Source: an uncultured Lachnospiraceae bacterium | Lineage (GTDB): Bacteria; Bacillota; Clostridia; Lachnospirales; Lachnospiraceae | DNA length: 48,869 bases | Reading direction: 5' to 3' | Assembly (NCBI GenBank): GCA_947175055.1 | Contig: CAMWLJ010000014.1 | Coordinates: 1-48,869, forward strand | Part shown: positions 19,379-27,819 of the stretch, in pieces | Layout: the number at the start of each line of letters is the position of its first letter | Numbering within the stretch: position 1 is the first letter of the stretch | The notes under the pieces: model-generated | Told to the model about the DNA's origin: nothing | Databases searched by the model: none | The model's input: the letters and a program-made list of their open reading frames with translations, nothing else | Program-made: the position numbers and the translations under genes

Positions 19379-21097
19379 TTAGTCGAGCCCTGCACCTTGC
19401 ATGGCACTCAGGGCGTGTTGGGTGTACCGCTTGTAGAAGCCCTTTCTGGGTGGTCTCGGAAGGATACCCTTTTGTCTTCTCAGAGTGAGAAGGTGGGTGG
19501 CTTCTTCCGGTGTCAGTTCTTTCCCGTCTGCGCCGACAAGATCCAGACGGCGGGCTTCGATATCGTAATGGATAAGGTCGCCTTCTTTGATAAAGGCGAT
19601 AGGGCCTCCGACGGCGGCTTCCGGGCTGATATGGCCGATAGCGGCTCCGCGGGTAGCGCCGGAGAAACGGCCGTCGGTGATCAGGGCCACATGTCCGTTT
19701 AAAGATTCGTCACAGACGATAGCCTCGGTCGTCATGAGCATTTCCGGCATGCCGCAGCCGCGAGGGCCTTCATAGCGGATCACGATCACGTCTCCCGGTT
19801 TGATCTGCTTGTCGACGACAGCCTGGTAAGCGTCCTCCTCCTCGTCGAATACGCGGGCCGGGCCGGTGAAACTGTGCTGGGAGAGGGCGACCGCGGAATA
19901 CTTGATGACACTGCCTTCCGGGGCAATGTTTCCTTTCAGGATGGCAACGCTGCCCTTTTCGGTGGCTTTCTCCACCGGAAAGATGACTTCGTCCCGGGTC
20001 AGGTGGTAGTTCGCGAGATAGCCTAAGTTGCGTTCAAAGAAGTTATCCCGTTGCAGGTCTTCTAAGTTTTCGCCGAGGGTCTTTCCGGTCACTGTCATAA
20101 CATCCAGATCAAGCATATCTTTCAGCAGAAGCTGTACATAGGGCACGCCGCCGGCAAACCAGAAACTTTCCGTCAGATGTTTGCCGCTGGGATTCAGATT
20201 GCCGAGATGAGGCACTTGATGATTGACTTCGTCGAAGAGTTCGATAGGCATCTCGTACCCCAGTTCTCGGGCAATGCTTGGTATGTGCAGGGTGGCGTTG
20301 GTACTGCCGCCGATGGCGCTGTGGACGATCAGCGCGTTGCGGAAAGCGGCGGGCGTCATGATATCGGAGACTTTGATATCCTTCTCCACAAGTTCCATGA
20401 TAACGCGGCCGGCCTGACGGGCGTAGCGAAGGATGTCTGTCATGGTGGCGGGTGCGAGTGCAGCGCCCGGGAGTGTCATGCCGAGGGCTTCTGCCACACA
20501 CTGCATGGTACTGGCCGTGCCGAGAAATGTGCAGGCGCCCACGGAAGGACAGCCGGTCAGATAATAGTCCCGGATCTCCTGCTTAGAAATAGCGTCTTTG
20601 CGTTTTTGCCGCAGGGAGATATCGCCGGCCACCAGGCTGGTCGTCTGCCCGGGCCCAGGACGCATACTGCCGCCGGGGATGAAGATGGTTGGGATATCCA
20701 TGCGGGCAGCGGCTTTCAGATGTGCCGGGATGGATTTATCACAGCTGCTGGAAAGGACCATGCCGTCCCAGGGCACGGCGCTGGCGTGAACCTCTACCAT
20801 ATCGGCGATCGCCTCGCGGGAAGCGAGTACGAGATTCATGCCGTCGTGTCCCTGTGCGCAGCCGTCACAGACATCGGTGGTGTGATAGTGGGCAGGAAAC
20901 CCGCCCCGTTCAAAAACGCCGATCTCGGCCTGTTTTGCAAGCTGGTGAAGATGGACGCTGCCCGGATGGGAATCGCCGTATACGTCTTCGATCATGATCT
21001 GGGGTTTTGTGACATCGGTGTCATCCCAGCCGCTGCCCATTTCGAGGGCATTGAACTGAGCCCACCACAGACGCTCTTTTGCACTTTTCTGTTTCAT
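19379..21097 (-). CDS. IlvD/Edd-family sugar-acid dehydratase
   Basis: A 572-residue Fe-S dehydratase of the dihydroxy-acid/6-phosphogluconate dehydratase family, similar in make-up to the sugar-acid branch (xylonate, arabinonate or galactonate type). Cluster-binding cysteines are seen in [19 protein letters not shown] and [11 protein letters not shown]. It would turn a sugar acid into its 2-keto-3-deoxy form, which the next gene product would cleave. AAGGAGG 7 nt before the ATG sets the start; the open frame goes on upstream through the palindromic promoter and is not coding there. Genuine IlvD is unlikely because no branched-chain amino acid genes are near. The specific acid is unknown. Confidence 0.9.
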   Translation of the reverse strand: MKQKSAKERLWWAQFNALEMGSGWDDTDVTKPQIMIEDVYGDSHPGSVHLHQLAKQAEIGVFERGGFPAHYHTTDVCDGCAQGHDGMNLVLASREAIADMVEVHASAVPWDGMVLSSSCDKSIPAHLKAAARMDIPTIFIPGGSMRPGPGQTTSLVAGDISLRQKRKDAISKQEIRDYYLTGCPSVGACTFLGTASTMQCVAEALGMTLPGAALAPATMTDILRYARQAGRVIMELVEKDIKVSDIMTPAAFRNALIVHSAIGGSTNATLHIPSIARELGYEMPIELFDEVNHQVPHLGNLNPSGKHLTESFWFAGGVPYVQLLLKDMLDLDVMTVTGKTLGENLEDLQRDNFFERNLGYLANYHLTRDEVIFPVEKATEKGSVAILKGNIAPEGSVIKYSAVALSQHSFTGPARVFDEEEDAYQAVVDKQIKPGDVIVIRYEGPRGCGMPEMLMTTEAIVCDESLNGHVALITDGRFSGATRGAAIGHISPEAAVGGPIAFIKEGDLIHYDIEARRLDLVGADGKELTPEEATHLLTLRRQKGILPRPPRKGFYKRYTQHALSAMQGAGLD

Positions 21098-21124
21098 GAG
21101 GACCTCCTTGGAAATGTGAGTATA

Positions 21125-21149
21125 GTGCAGCATTTTCCGGGCGCTGCAC
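21125..21149 (-). promoter_or_regulatory. Leader hairpin of the dehydratase operon
   Basis: GTGCAGC at 21125-21131 and GCTGCAC at 21143-21149 form a perfect 7-bp stem in the untranslated leader between the palindrome and the ribosome binding site. No T-run follows. Its role is unknown. Confidence 0.5.
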
Positions 21150-21151
21150 GC

Positions 21152-21216
21152 CGATATGCTAAATCTGTATACTTGTAATACAGATTTAGCATATCGAAAA
21201 GGAAACAGAAAGTCAA
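21152..21216 (-). promoter_or_regulatory. Promoter and 45-bp palindromic operator of the sugar-acid operon
   Basis: On the minus strand TTGACT (21211-21216) and TATGCT (21188-21193) are 17 bp apart. A perfect inverted repeat with 19-bp arms (21152-21170 and 21178-21196) and a 7-nt centre begins inside the -10 box and covers the transcription start. This is an ideal place for repression by the operon's GntR regulator. The inner part holds GTATAC, as in FadR-type sites. The -35 box overlaps the stop codon of the M56 gene upstream. Confidence 0.75.
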
Positions 21217-23366
21217 GGGGTACCTTTGGGGGAGCGATTATCCGCATGCTCAAAATACAGCTGATCTTCCAATATGGTAAACGTGATCGTCTCGTTGCTG
21301 TAACGGGACGCAATCTTCTCCAATATGGCAAGGACATCCTCGCGGGTCAGCGTCAGCAGGTCTTCCAGGCGGCTTCCGGCCCAGAATGTATGTATGTCAT
21401 CGATGACATGACCGACCAGGTGGTCGCGCTCGCCGACAGTGACCTGGTCCATATCGGCAATATGATAGCTGAAGGAATAATCGAAGCCGCACCAGAGCAT
21501 ATCGTCGTCCGATCTTCTGTCGCGATCATGTTCAAAGGAGCAAAAGACCGGGTCTTCTTGCGGCCGCCCTGTTTTCAGATGCGTGATCTGACAGTGGTTC
21601 TCCTCAGCGGAGAGGGTCATGGTACGACTGACAAAGCGATATTCTTCTTCCGACAGATCCACCTGAAAGCCGTTGCGGCAGAAGTCTTCCCGGATGCGTT
21701 CATAACTGTCAAAATGTTCGTTGCCCCAGTCAAGAAGGCGCGCGTTAAAGTCGGTAAGTGACATGGTCTCATGATCCGGTGTCATCAGAGACAGGAAGGA
21801 ACGGTAATCTTCCGCGGTGGCGTTATCGTGGATACCGGGCTTGGACTCTATGTCCTGCAGCCGTTTATGGATCATTTCCTGTGATTCCTGCGCATCTGCA
21901 TCCCGCAGGCCGGCGAGGACGCCGTTTTCATAGACTGCGATCAATTCCCGGGCATCTTCGTCAAAAGTATCGGCGGTAATGCCAAGGTGTTCTGCGATAT
22001 AGATGCCCTGCTGCGGGTCGAAAATGCTGCGGACTTCTTTTTCCCGGAAATACATCCGGAAAAAATCCAGTTCATGATCATACGTATAGGTCAGCCCGAA
22101 CGGAAGGTAGGGGCTTAAGACATCTGCCCATTCTCTGGAGCGTTCAGCCTGGAAGCCGGTCTGCAGGACGAGATCGCAAAGCCGGGCCGTTGTCTCTTCC
22201 TGCCAGGCCAGAATACGCCCTGCAGTAGTCTTGGCGGCTTTCGGAGTGGCTGAAACCCTTCCGGTAAAGGCAGGGTCTGGCAGGGCAGACCTATGGACGG
22301 ATCCGCCTGCGGGGGCAGTGACTGCCGAGGTGGCAAAAGCCGCTGTAATACCGACGATCAGGCCGGCGGCGAACAATATGGTGCAACGGGTTATTTTCTT
22401 TCGTTTCATGATGGCGGTTATCCTTTCTTCGATCGCATTTTGACTAAAATGGTTGTTTAAGAGCAGCAGGCCGCTGTTGCGTTCTTCCAGGTCGATCAAC
22501 ATGTGGGCATAGCCGGATCTGCAAGTATCGCCCATCAGTTTGATGACCTTTTCGTCGCAGGCTAACTCCAGGTCCCGGTTAAAAAGCAGATACATTATCC
22601 ATACGAATGGGTTGAACCAGTGCAGGCAGAGTGCAAACGCGGCAAGTAGTTTCGTTGCGGCATCCAGCCGGCAAATATGCACGTACTCATGGGTGAGTAC
22701 GTACTGCAGACTGGCGGTGTCCTCCCAGTCAGTTTTCTTTGGCAGCAGGATCACAGGGCGGATCAGGCCATAAGTCAGAGGGGTATTGACCCTGTCTGTC
22801 TGCCGGATGGCAATGCTGCGCCGCAGCGGATGGGCGCGCAGCCAGCATTCCAGCCATTGTCTGGCGCCAGGATGACAGATCGGCAGAGCGGTTTTGAATT
22901 CCAGGCGGCAGCGCAGATAGGAGAGCAGGAGAAAAGCGGTGCTCAGCACGATGCCCATACACCAGATAAGGGACAGGGAAGGCCGCAGCGCCGCTACCTT
23001 ATGAGGAGCGGAGGGCAGGGCCTTAGCCGCCGGTGTGGGAGCGACAGTCTCTGATGCGTGGCTGCCGGACGTATCTGTCGATTCTGTAGTCGATGTCAGG
23101 AAGGGAGTATCATTGTTGAGGTCTTCTTCTGACGGTAAATTGGTGGAGGGCAGACGGGCCTCTATTGAGACCGGCAGGCTGCGGTCAAGTACAGTATATA
23201 TGCTGCACGGGGCAGGGATGGAAATGGGTACGAGCAGTTTAAATAGCGCCAGTCCCCACAAGATTAGGAAGGTCTGTTTGGGCAGGCGGTTGAGCAGGAC
23301 TGTACGGATCAGCAGGATTGCCAGGATCAGGATGGCTCCCGAAAAACTCATTTGCAGCAGTGTCAT
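21213..23366 (-). CDS. BlaR1-like M56-family membrane metalloprotease with novel C-terminal domain
   Basis: A 717-residue membrane protein of the BlaR1/MecR1 peptidase family M56. Helices lie near 7-25, 31-50, 132-150 and 238-262; the zinc motif HEYVH is at 226-230 with a downstream acidic ligand region LELACDE; a last helix is near 329-346. In BlaR1 the following ectodomain is a penicillin-binding sensor; here the 350 or so residues after it show no SxxK...SxN...KTG pattern and I do not recognise them. It is encoded just after a BlaI repressor, so it should sense an external signal and trigger removal of BlaI. The signal is unlikely to be a beta-lactam bound in the usual way. Confidence 0.85.
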   Translation of the reverse strand: MTLLQMSFSGAILILAILLIRTVLLNRLPKQTFLILWGLALFKLLVPISIPAPCSIYTVLDRSLPVSIEARLPSTNLPSEEDLNNDTPFLTSTTESTDTSGSHASETVAPTPAAKALPSAPHKVAALRPSLSLIWCMGIVLSTAFLLLSYLRCRLEFKTALPICHPGARQWLECWLRAHPLRRSIAIRQTDRVNTPLTYGLIRPVILLPKKTDWEDTASLQYVLTHEYVHICRLDAATKLLAAFALCLHWFNPFVWIMYLLFNRDLELACDEKVIKLMGDTCRSGYAHMLIDLEERNSGLLLLNNHFSQNAIEERITAIMKRKKITRCTILFAAGLIVGITAAFATSAVTAPAGGSVHRSALPDPAFTGRVSATPKAAKTTAGRILAWQEETTARLCDLVLQTGFQAERSREWADVLSPYLPFGLTYTYDHELDFFRMYFREKEVRSIFDPQQGIYIAEHLGITADTFDEDARELIAVYENGVLAGLRDADAQESQEMIHKRLQDIESKPGIHDNATAEDYRSFLSLMTPDHETMSLTDFNARLLDWGNEHFDSYERIREDFCRNGFQVDLSEEEYRFVSRTMTLSAEENHCQITHLKTGRPQEDPVFCSFEHDRDRRSDDDMLWCGFDYSFSYHIADMDQVTVGERDHLVGHVIDDIHTFWAGSRLEDLLTLTREDVLAILEKIASRYSNETITFTILEDQLYFEHADNRSPKGTP

Positions 23367-23395
23367 ATGCGCACTCCTTTCTTGTCATGTCGGTG

Positions 23396-23755
23396 TTACT
23401 CAAGGTTTCCTACAATCTGCCGCAGCTTCTCGATCTGTTCGGCGGAAAGCCTCTTCCGGCCCAGCAGGGCAGAGAACAGTTTGTCTGCGGATCCGTCGTA
23501 GATCTTGTTGATCAGTTCGTTGGTCTCGGCTTCCTGCACATCTTCCTTCGGAATCAGTGCATGGCACATGAAATTAGGCTCAGAGCGTGCGATTGCCCCC
23601 TTCTTGATGCAGCGCTTGATCAGTGTGTAGGTAGTGTTCATGTTCCAGCCGACCTGCTCCTTTAGAACATCGGAGATATGTTTCGCGGTGCTGTCTCCTT
23701 CCCGCCAGAGGACATCCATCACTTTCAGTTCGGAGTCAAAAAGTTTTACGTTCAT
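23396..23755 (-). CDS. blaI: BlaI/MecI-family repressor
   Basis: A 119-residue BlaI-type repressor with a winged helix N-terminus (LFDSELKVMDVLWREGDSTAKHISDVL) and a short dimerisation tail. Members bind paired TACTACA-type boxes and are cleaved or released when the partner M56 protease is activated. Two matching boxes lie 85-130 nt upstream, one over the -10 region of its own promoter, so autoregulation is expected. It ends 29 nt before the M56 gene, giving the usual blaI-blaR1 pair. AAGGAG at good spacing precedes the ATG. The divergent gene at 24070 may share the control region. Confidence 0.93.
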   Translation of the reverse strand: MNVKLFDSELKVMDVLWREGDSTAKHISDVLKEQVGWNMNTTYTLIKRCIKKGAIARSEPNFMCHALIPKEDVQEAETNELINKIYDGSADKLFSALLGRKRLSAEQIEKLRQIVGNLE

Positions 23756-23839
23756 TAGTAGTTGCTCCTTTCCGGATCGAGGGTAGTATTTTACCTACGG
23801 CAGGCTTGAGGAGCAGAGTAGAGGTACTTGCCCATGCTG

Positions 23840-23897
23840 CAAGACTGCAGTAGTGTGATTCTGGTTCCATACTACTGTAGTCTTGTGAAAATGTCAA
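23840..23897 (-). promoter_or_regulatory. blaI promoter with two inverted BlaI boxes
   Basis: On the minus strand TTGACA (23892-23897) and TAGTAT (23869-23874) are 17 bp apart. An 18-bp box at 23868-23885 overlaps the -10 box. A second box at 23840-23857 is its inverted copy with 16 of 18 positions identical. Both contain the core GACTrCAGTAGT, close to known BlaI/MecI operators. The spacer is 10 bp. Confidence 0.8.
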
Positions 23898-23945
23898 GAG
23901 GAAAAGATCAAAACTAAGGTTAAACTTATAAACTGTTACGTATTA

Positions 23946-23975
23946 TTGACAGACAATTTATTTGCGTGTTATATT
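23946..23975 (+). promoter_or_regulatory. Promoter of the NAT_N/GNAT_C gene
   Basis: A perfect TTGACA at 23946-23951 and TATATT at 23970-23975 are 18 bp apart, facing away from the blaI promoter and about 90 nt before the gene. The BlaI boxes lie some 60-100 bp behind it. Confidence 0.6.
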
Positions 23976-24069
23976 TCATACATTACATTTGGTGCGGGTC
24001 AGGCACTGTGCACTGACTGAACTGATGACACAACGAGAGAGTTCTCGGAGTATGAGGAAGGAATAAAGG

Positions 24070-24903
24070 ATGATGGAGAGGGAGAGTTTATACCAGTTGA
24101 TCGAGCTGCCGGCAGAAGTCGTAATACGTCTGCAGGCAGTCCGCCAGGAAGTGGATCTTGAACAGGCAGCACCGTATCTGGACCGGCTGACCGAGCGGGG
24201 TACGGCGGCAGAGGCTTATAAGGAGCTGGGCGCGTTTCTGGCCGGGGAAGAGGTACGTGGGCAGGAGTGGAAGACGGATATGAAGATGCTGTACTGCCAA
24301 TTGGAGTGTGCAGGACGTATCTTTGAGAGGTATCGGCAAAAGGGGATCGGGAAGACCATATATGTAGAAACCATGAAGTGTTTTACAAGATTTTTGAGAG
24401 AGTGCGAACAGAAGAACGGGAGGATGTTTTTTGACAGAGGCTGGTGGACTTATAGACAGGTCAGCATGGGGCTTTTCCGGATCGGCACCCTGGAGTATGA
24501 GTTTGACAGGCATGAGGGACAAGATGTCATTGCGGTCCATATACCGTCGGATGCAGACCTGTCGCCGGAGGCGGTGGAGCACTCTTTGCGGAAAGCGACA
24601 GATTTCTTCAGAATGTATTATCCCGAGTATCCATATGACAGGTATACATGTGAATCGTGGCTGATGTCGCCGGTATTAAAGCAGCTTTTGCCGGGAGGAT
24701 CCAATATTGTATCTTTTCAGGAGCGGTTTACGATCGTATCGGAGGACAGAGAAGGGAGGGAATTCATAGAATGGTTGTTTCAGGTTCCGGCAGACACGGC
24801 ATATGAGGAATTGCCGGAGCGGACATCGCTGCAGCGCAGGGCTAAGGAATTGCTCCTTGCCGGCGGTTCGGTCGGCAGTGCATTTGGGGTCATAAGGATC
24901 TGA
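24070..24903 (+). CDS. NAT_N / GNAT_C domain putative acyltransferase
   Basis: A 277-residue protein that I match to the Firmicute family annotated as acyltransferase-domain proteins, with an N-terminal NAT_N helical part (about 1-120) and a C-terminal GNAT_C part (about 125-270). The recognisable blocks are FFDRGWWTYRQ, LFRIGTLEYEF, HIPSDADLSPEAVEHSL and CESWLMSPVLKQLLP. No member's substrate is known to me, and no signal peptide or membrane segment is present. It is transcribed away from the blaI gene from its own promoter. Start may be at 24070 or 24073, both ATG. The family assignment is from memory of its motifs; function is open. Confidence 0.75.
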   Translation: MMERESLYQLIELPAEVVIRLQAVRQEVDLEQAAPYLDRLTERGTAAEAYKELGAFLAGEEVRGQEWKTDMKMLYCQLECAGRIFERYRQKGIGKTIYVETMKCFTRFLRECEQKNGRMFFDRGWWTYRQVSMGLFRIGTLEYEFDRHEGQDVIAVHIPSDADLSPEAVEHSLRKATDFFRMYYPEYPYDRYTCESWLMSPVLKQLLPGGSNIVSFQERFTIVSEDREGREFIEWLFQVPADTAYEELPERTSLQRRAKELLLAGGSVGSAFGVIRI

Positions 24904-24908
24904 TGTTT

Positions 24909-24939
24909 CAGAGAATGCCCAAAGTGTGGACATTCTCTG
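24909..24939 (+). terminator. Hairpin between convergent genes
   Basis: A perfect 9-bp stem (24909-24917 with 24931-24939) and a 13-nt loop lie just after the stop at 24903 and before the end of the GH30 gene on the other strand. The T-tract is weak on both strands, so termination may be only partial. Confidence 0.5.
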
Positions 24940-24985
24940 TATAGTGTATCAATTTTGCAGACGAGAGATCGATGCGCCTGACCGG

Positions 24986-26467
24986 CTATGCGATGCAGAC
25001 TGTACTGATCGTTTTTGCCGGCAGCGTGATCCTTATGATCTGACCATTCATGCGGATGGCGTAGGAAGCATCTGCATGACCACGATTTAACAGTATGACT
25101 GCAAGGGAGCCGTCCGGATTCTTGGCAGCCGTCAGTTCTGCTTTATCGTCACAGCGAGTTAGGCCGATCCTCTTTGCACCGGGCAGGATGTAGCGGGAGA
25201 AATGACCGATGTAGTGATAGGTCAGAAGCTTCCTGTAAGAACCGTCCTCGTTGGCGCATATGGGCGCACCGAAGCCTGAGGAGACATGGCGGGGACCGCC
25301 GGTTTTGTCCACACAGAGATTCCAGTCGATCCAGCGGTTCATGCCGTTGTTGAGGTTGCCGATGATATCATGTCCATAGGCGGCGGCATCTTCATATTCT
25401 ACTTCTGCGATGCTGGGACCGCCCATGCCGAGCAATGCGGCGAACATGTTTGTCTGTCCGGGCGGATGAAGGGCGCAGCACTCACTGCTCATCAGTTTCA
25501 GATCCGGGAACAGGTCATGGGCCATGCCAAGGGATTCAAAGTGGTCTCCGGAGTACCAGTGGAACGCGATACCCTCGATCATCCTGGCTGTTTCTTCATC
25601 GATCACTTCCCGGGAGAACTCAACGACCCGTTCTTTATTGTGATCCCAGATGTAAAGGCCTACGGTATCGGCCAGGCCGGCCTCTTTGAATACCGGATAC
25701 AGGTGGTCCTTCAGGAAGATCTTCTGTTCCTGTGCGGTCCAGACGCAGCTGTCCCAGTTGGTTGCCGCTATGGTCTCGTTCTGCAAGGTCATCATCGTGA
25801 CAGGAACGCCTTCGTCCAGGTAAGCCTGTACATATTTGGCAAGATAGAGCGCCCAGCTTCTGTAATACTCCTTTTTCAGGCTGCCGCCGTGGCATCTTGA
25901 CGGTGAGCCATAGTCTATTTCCGGTGCGAGGGCAGCCATCATGGATCCTGCACCGTAGACGGAAGCGTCGTTTTTCGGTTTCGCAGGCGGAGTCTTCCAC
26001 TGCTTCGGCGGCGACCAGGGGCTTAACAGGACGCTGAACGGTTCCACGGTCATTGCCATGGCGTCCTTTAACATCGGGATCATATAGGTGCGGTCGCGTT
26101 CGATGGAAAAGGTCGTCAGTGCCGGATCCGTGACCGGGTCGGCTACTGCCTGGTATTCTTCCAGGGAATAGTCGCAGCTGTCCATATGCATTCTGATGAA
26201 ACGGTAATGCTGTCCGTCCTTTCCGAAATGATCTTCCAGAAACTGTTTCCTATCGTTTTCGTTCATTTTGGAATAGAGGTAACCTACCGTGTCTGTCAGT
26301 GCGCCGCCGAACCCTTCGATCTCCTGAAATGTCAGATCGGGATAGAGATTGATGACACCTGATTCTAAGTGTTTGGGTTCGTCTGCCTCGGATGTGACGG
26401 GCAGTGCGGTCTCTTCCACGATGACCCTGCTGCCTGCTGCATAAGTAATGATCTGTTTTGCTTTCAT
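24986..26467 (-). CDS. GH30 family glycosidase (glucosylceramidase-like)
   Basis: A 493-residue family 30 glycoside hydrolase. The start block EGFGGALTD near residue 51 is typical. The acid/base Glu231 lies in TLQNETIA and the nucleophile Glu329 in LMSSECCA, followed by a C-terminal beta-sandwich. Members cleave beta-glucosides, beta-xylosides or glucosylceramide. There is no signal peptide, so a cytoplasmic role on an imported glycoside is likely. AAAGGAGG is 6 nt before the ATG; the open frame runs further upstream but only through the leader. The divergent AraC gene is its probable regulator. No transporter gene is adjacent. Confidence 0.88.
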   Translation of the reverse strand: MKAKQIITYAAGSRVIVEETALPVTSEADEPKHLESGVINLYPDLTFQEIEGFGGALTDTVGYLYSKMNENDRKQFLEDHFGKDGQHYRFIRMHMDSCDYSLEEYQAVADPVTDPALTTFSIERDRTYMIPMLKDAMAMTVEPFSVLLSPWSPPKQWKTPPAKPKNDASVYGAGSMMAALAPEIDYGSPSRCHGGSLKKEYYRSWALYLAKYVQAYLDEGVPVTMMTLQNETIAATNWDSCVWTAQEQKIFLKDHLYPVFKEAGLADTVGLYIWDHNKERVVEFSREVIDEETARMIEGIAFHWYSGDHFESLGMAHDLFPDLKLMSSECCALHPPGQTNMFAALLGMGGPSIAEVEYEDAAAYGHDIIGNLNNGMNRWIDWNLCVDKTGGPRHVSSGFGAPICANEDGSYRKLLTYHYIGHFSRYILPGAKRIGLTRCDDKAELTAAKNPDGSLAVILLNRGHADASYAIRMNGQIIRITLPAKTISTVCIA

Positions 26468-26684
26468 GTGATCCTCCTTTGTCCGTTGACAGTCTCCAGG
26501 AATCTCTCTTATACTCCTGGCGGCAGGTCGTCTGCCGGCGGTGCGCAAAGAGTCTCCGGGAAACTATGTTGGTGGTGTTTCTTCTTACTATTCAGAGTAC
26601 TATGATCTGCTGCATAAAACTTATGAAATCCATGCAAGAACTTCCAATATCCTGTCAAAAATCAATAAATTAGAGAAAGAAACA
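26468..26684. other. GH30/AraC intergenic region: hairpins and a direct repeat
   Basis: No gene is seen here. Near-identical 12-mers AGTCTCCAGGAA (26491-26502) and AGTCTCCGGGAA (26551-26562) are exactly 60 bp apart. Between them lie two short stems, CCAGGA/TCCTGG and CGGCAG/CTGCCG. The direct repeats could be AraC-type half-sites, or the stems could act in the GH30 leader RNA. Confidence 0.4.
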
Positions 26685-26713
26685 TTTAAAATTCAGTCAC
26701 AACACTTTATAAT
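26685..26713 (+). promoter_or_regulatory. Promoter of the AraC-family gene
   Basis: TTTAAA at 26685-26690 and a perfect TATAAT at 26708-26713 are 17 bp apart, giving a leader of about 30 nt before the gene. Confidence 0.6.
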
Positions 26714-26749
26714 AACACCATGACATGAAAGTAAGGCAGGGGGCAGGGC

Positions 26750-27748
26750 ATGAGGGGATATTATGAGGCGAACCGGGCAGCGGATCTGCTGGGGATTCCG
26801 GTTTCGGTGATGGCGATCAATGTGATGGTAAATGGCGTCCACTGGCATGACCATGCAGAGATACTCTATTGTATCAGGGGAGAGATGCATGTGCGGATAG
26901 ACGGCCAAGCGTACGATCTGCGGGAAGGGGATTTTGTGACGGTAGACGGCGGGATCAGCCACGAGATCTTCGATGGGGAACCCGGCAATGTGCAGATCAT
27001 ATGTTCCGTCGACCGGAAGATGCTGGGCAACATGGAAGGGAAGAGCATCTGCTGTTCGACGCTTGGAGACGACATCGCAGAGGGGGATGCGGTGTCAGTC
27101 CGTCAGGCATTGTCCGAAATGACGTATCTGAGCATGGCGGATCTGCAGACGGCGGAGCAGAAGGGGGAGGCAAAATACAGAGACCGGTTTGACGGACAGC
27201 ATCCCTTGCGGAAGGAAGAGAACTGGAACGCTTATCATATGTATATGTATCAGCTTTTGACGGTACTGGTAAAGTACAAAGTGGACGGAAAAAGGATGGG
27301 GGAGAGGAAACATGAGCTGATAGACAGCTGTACTGCCTACATCAACAGTCATATTGGCGAGACGTTAAATGCAAAGATCCTGGCGCGGGAGATGCATGTG
27401 AGTGAATCTACGATCTACCGGCTTTTCTCAGAGCAGGTGGGAACGGCCTTAAATCATTACATCACGGTGCTGCGGCTGCATGCGGCCTGTCGATGCCTGG
27501 AGGAGACGACAGAGAAGATCTCGGCGGTGGCTTACGGCTGCGGGTTTACAGGACTGAGCAATTTTTACCGGGTATTTCAGAAGTATGTCGGGATGACGCC
27601 GAAGGACTACCGCAGTTCCAGACAACACGCCGGCACTCGTCTGCGGTTCCGGGAGCCGGATATCATGAAGCTGAATTGTTATCAGAACTTTCAGGAGTTG
27701 GGGATAACAAAAGAAATATTTACGGATATGTGCCGGTGTGGCAGGTAG
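26750..27748 (+). CDS. AraC-family transcription regulator
   Basis: A 332-residue regulator with an N-terminal cupin-like sensing domain (WHDHAEILYCIRGEMHV near 33-49) and a C-terminal pair of helix-turn-helix motifs (LNAKILAREMHVSESTIYRLF and ISAVAYGCGFTGLSNFYRVF), the AraC/XylS signature. About 50 residues follow the second motif, a longer tail than usual. It is divergent from the GH30 gene across 282 bp, so control of that gene is likely; the inducer would be a sugar or glycoside. The ribosome binding site, GCAGGGGGCAGGGC, is G-rich and not a classic AGGAGG. Confidence 0.9.
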   Translation: MRGYYEANRAADLLGIPVSVMAINVMVNGVHWHDHAEILYCIRGEMHVRIDGQAYDLREGDFVTVDGGISHEIFDGEPGNVQIICSVDRKMLGNMEGKSICCSTLGDDIAEGDAVSVRQALSEMTYLSMADLQTAEQKGEAKYRDRFDGQHPLRKEENWNAYHMYMYQLLTVLVKYKVDGKRMGERKHELIDSCTAYINSHIGETLNAKILAREMHVSESTIYRLFSEQVGTALNHYITVLRLHAACRCLEETTEKISAVAYGCGFTGLSNFYRVFQKYVGMTPKDYRSSRQHAGTRLRFREPDIMKLNCYQNFQELGITKEIFTDMCRCGR

Positions 27749-27819
27749 ACAAGGCATTTATTTTGCGGTATTTTTATGGTAGGGAAGAGAGGATGTTCAC
27801 GAGAAGCGGAGGGACCAGG

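Noticed and set aside
20177..21178. Plus-strand open frame of 333 codons
   Set aside because: Antisense to the dehydratase, which has full motifs and a strong ribosome binding site.
26541..26723. 60-codon frame between GH30 and AraC genes
   Set aside because: It overlaps the AraC promoter and the direct repeats and has no ribosome binding site.
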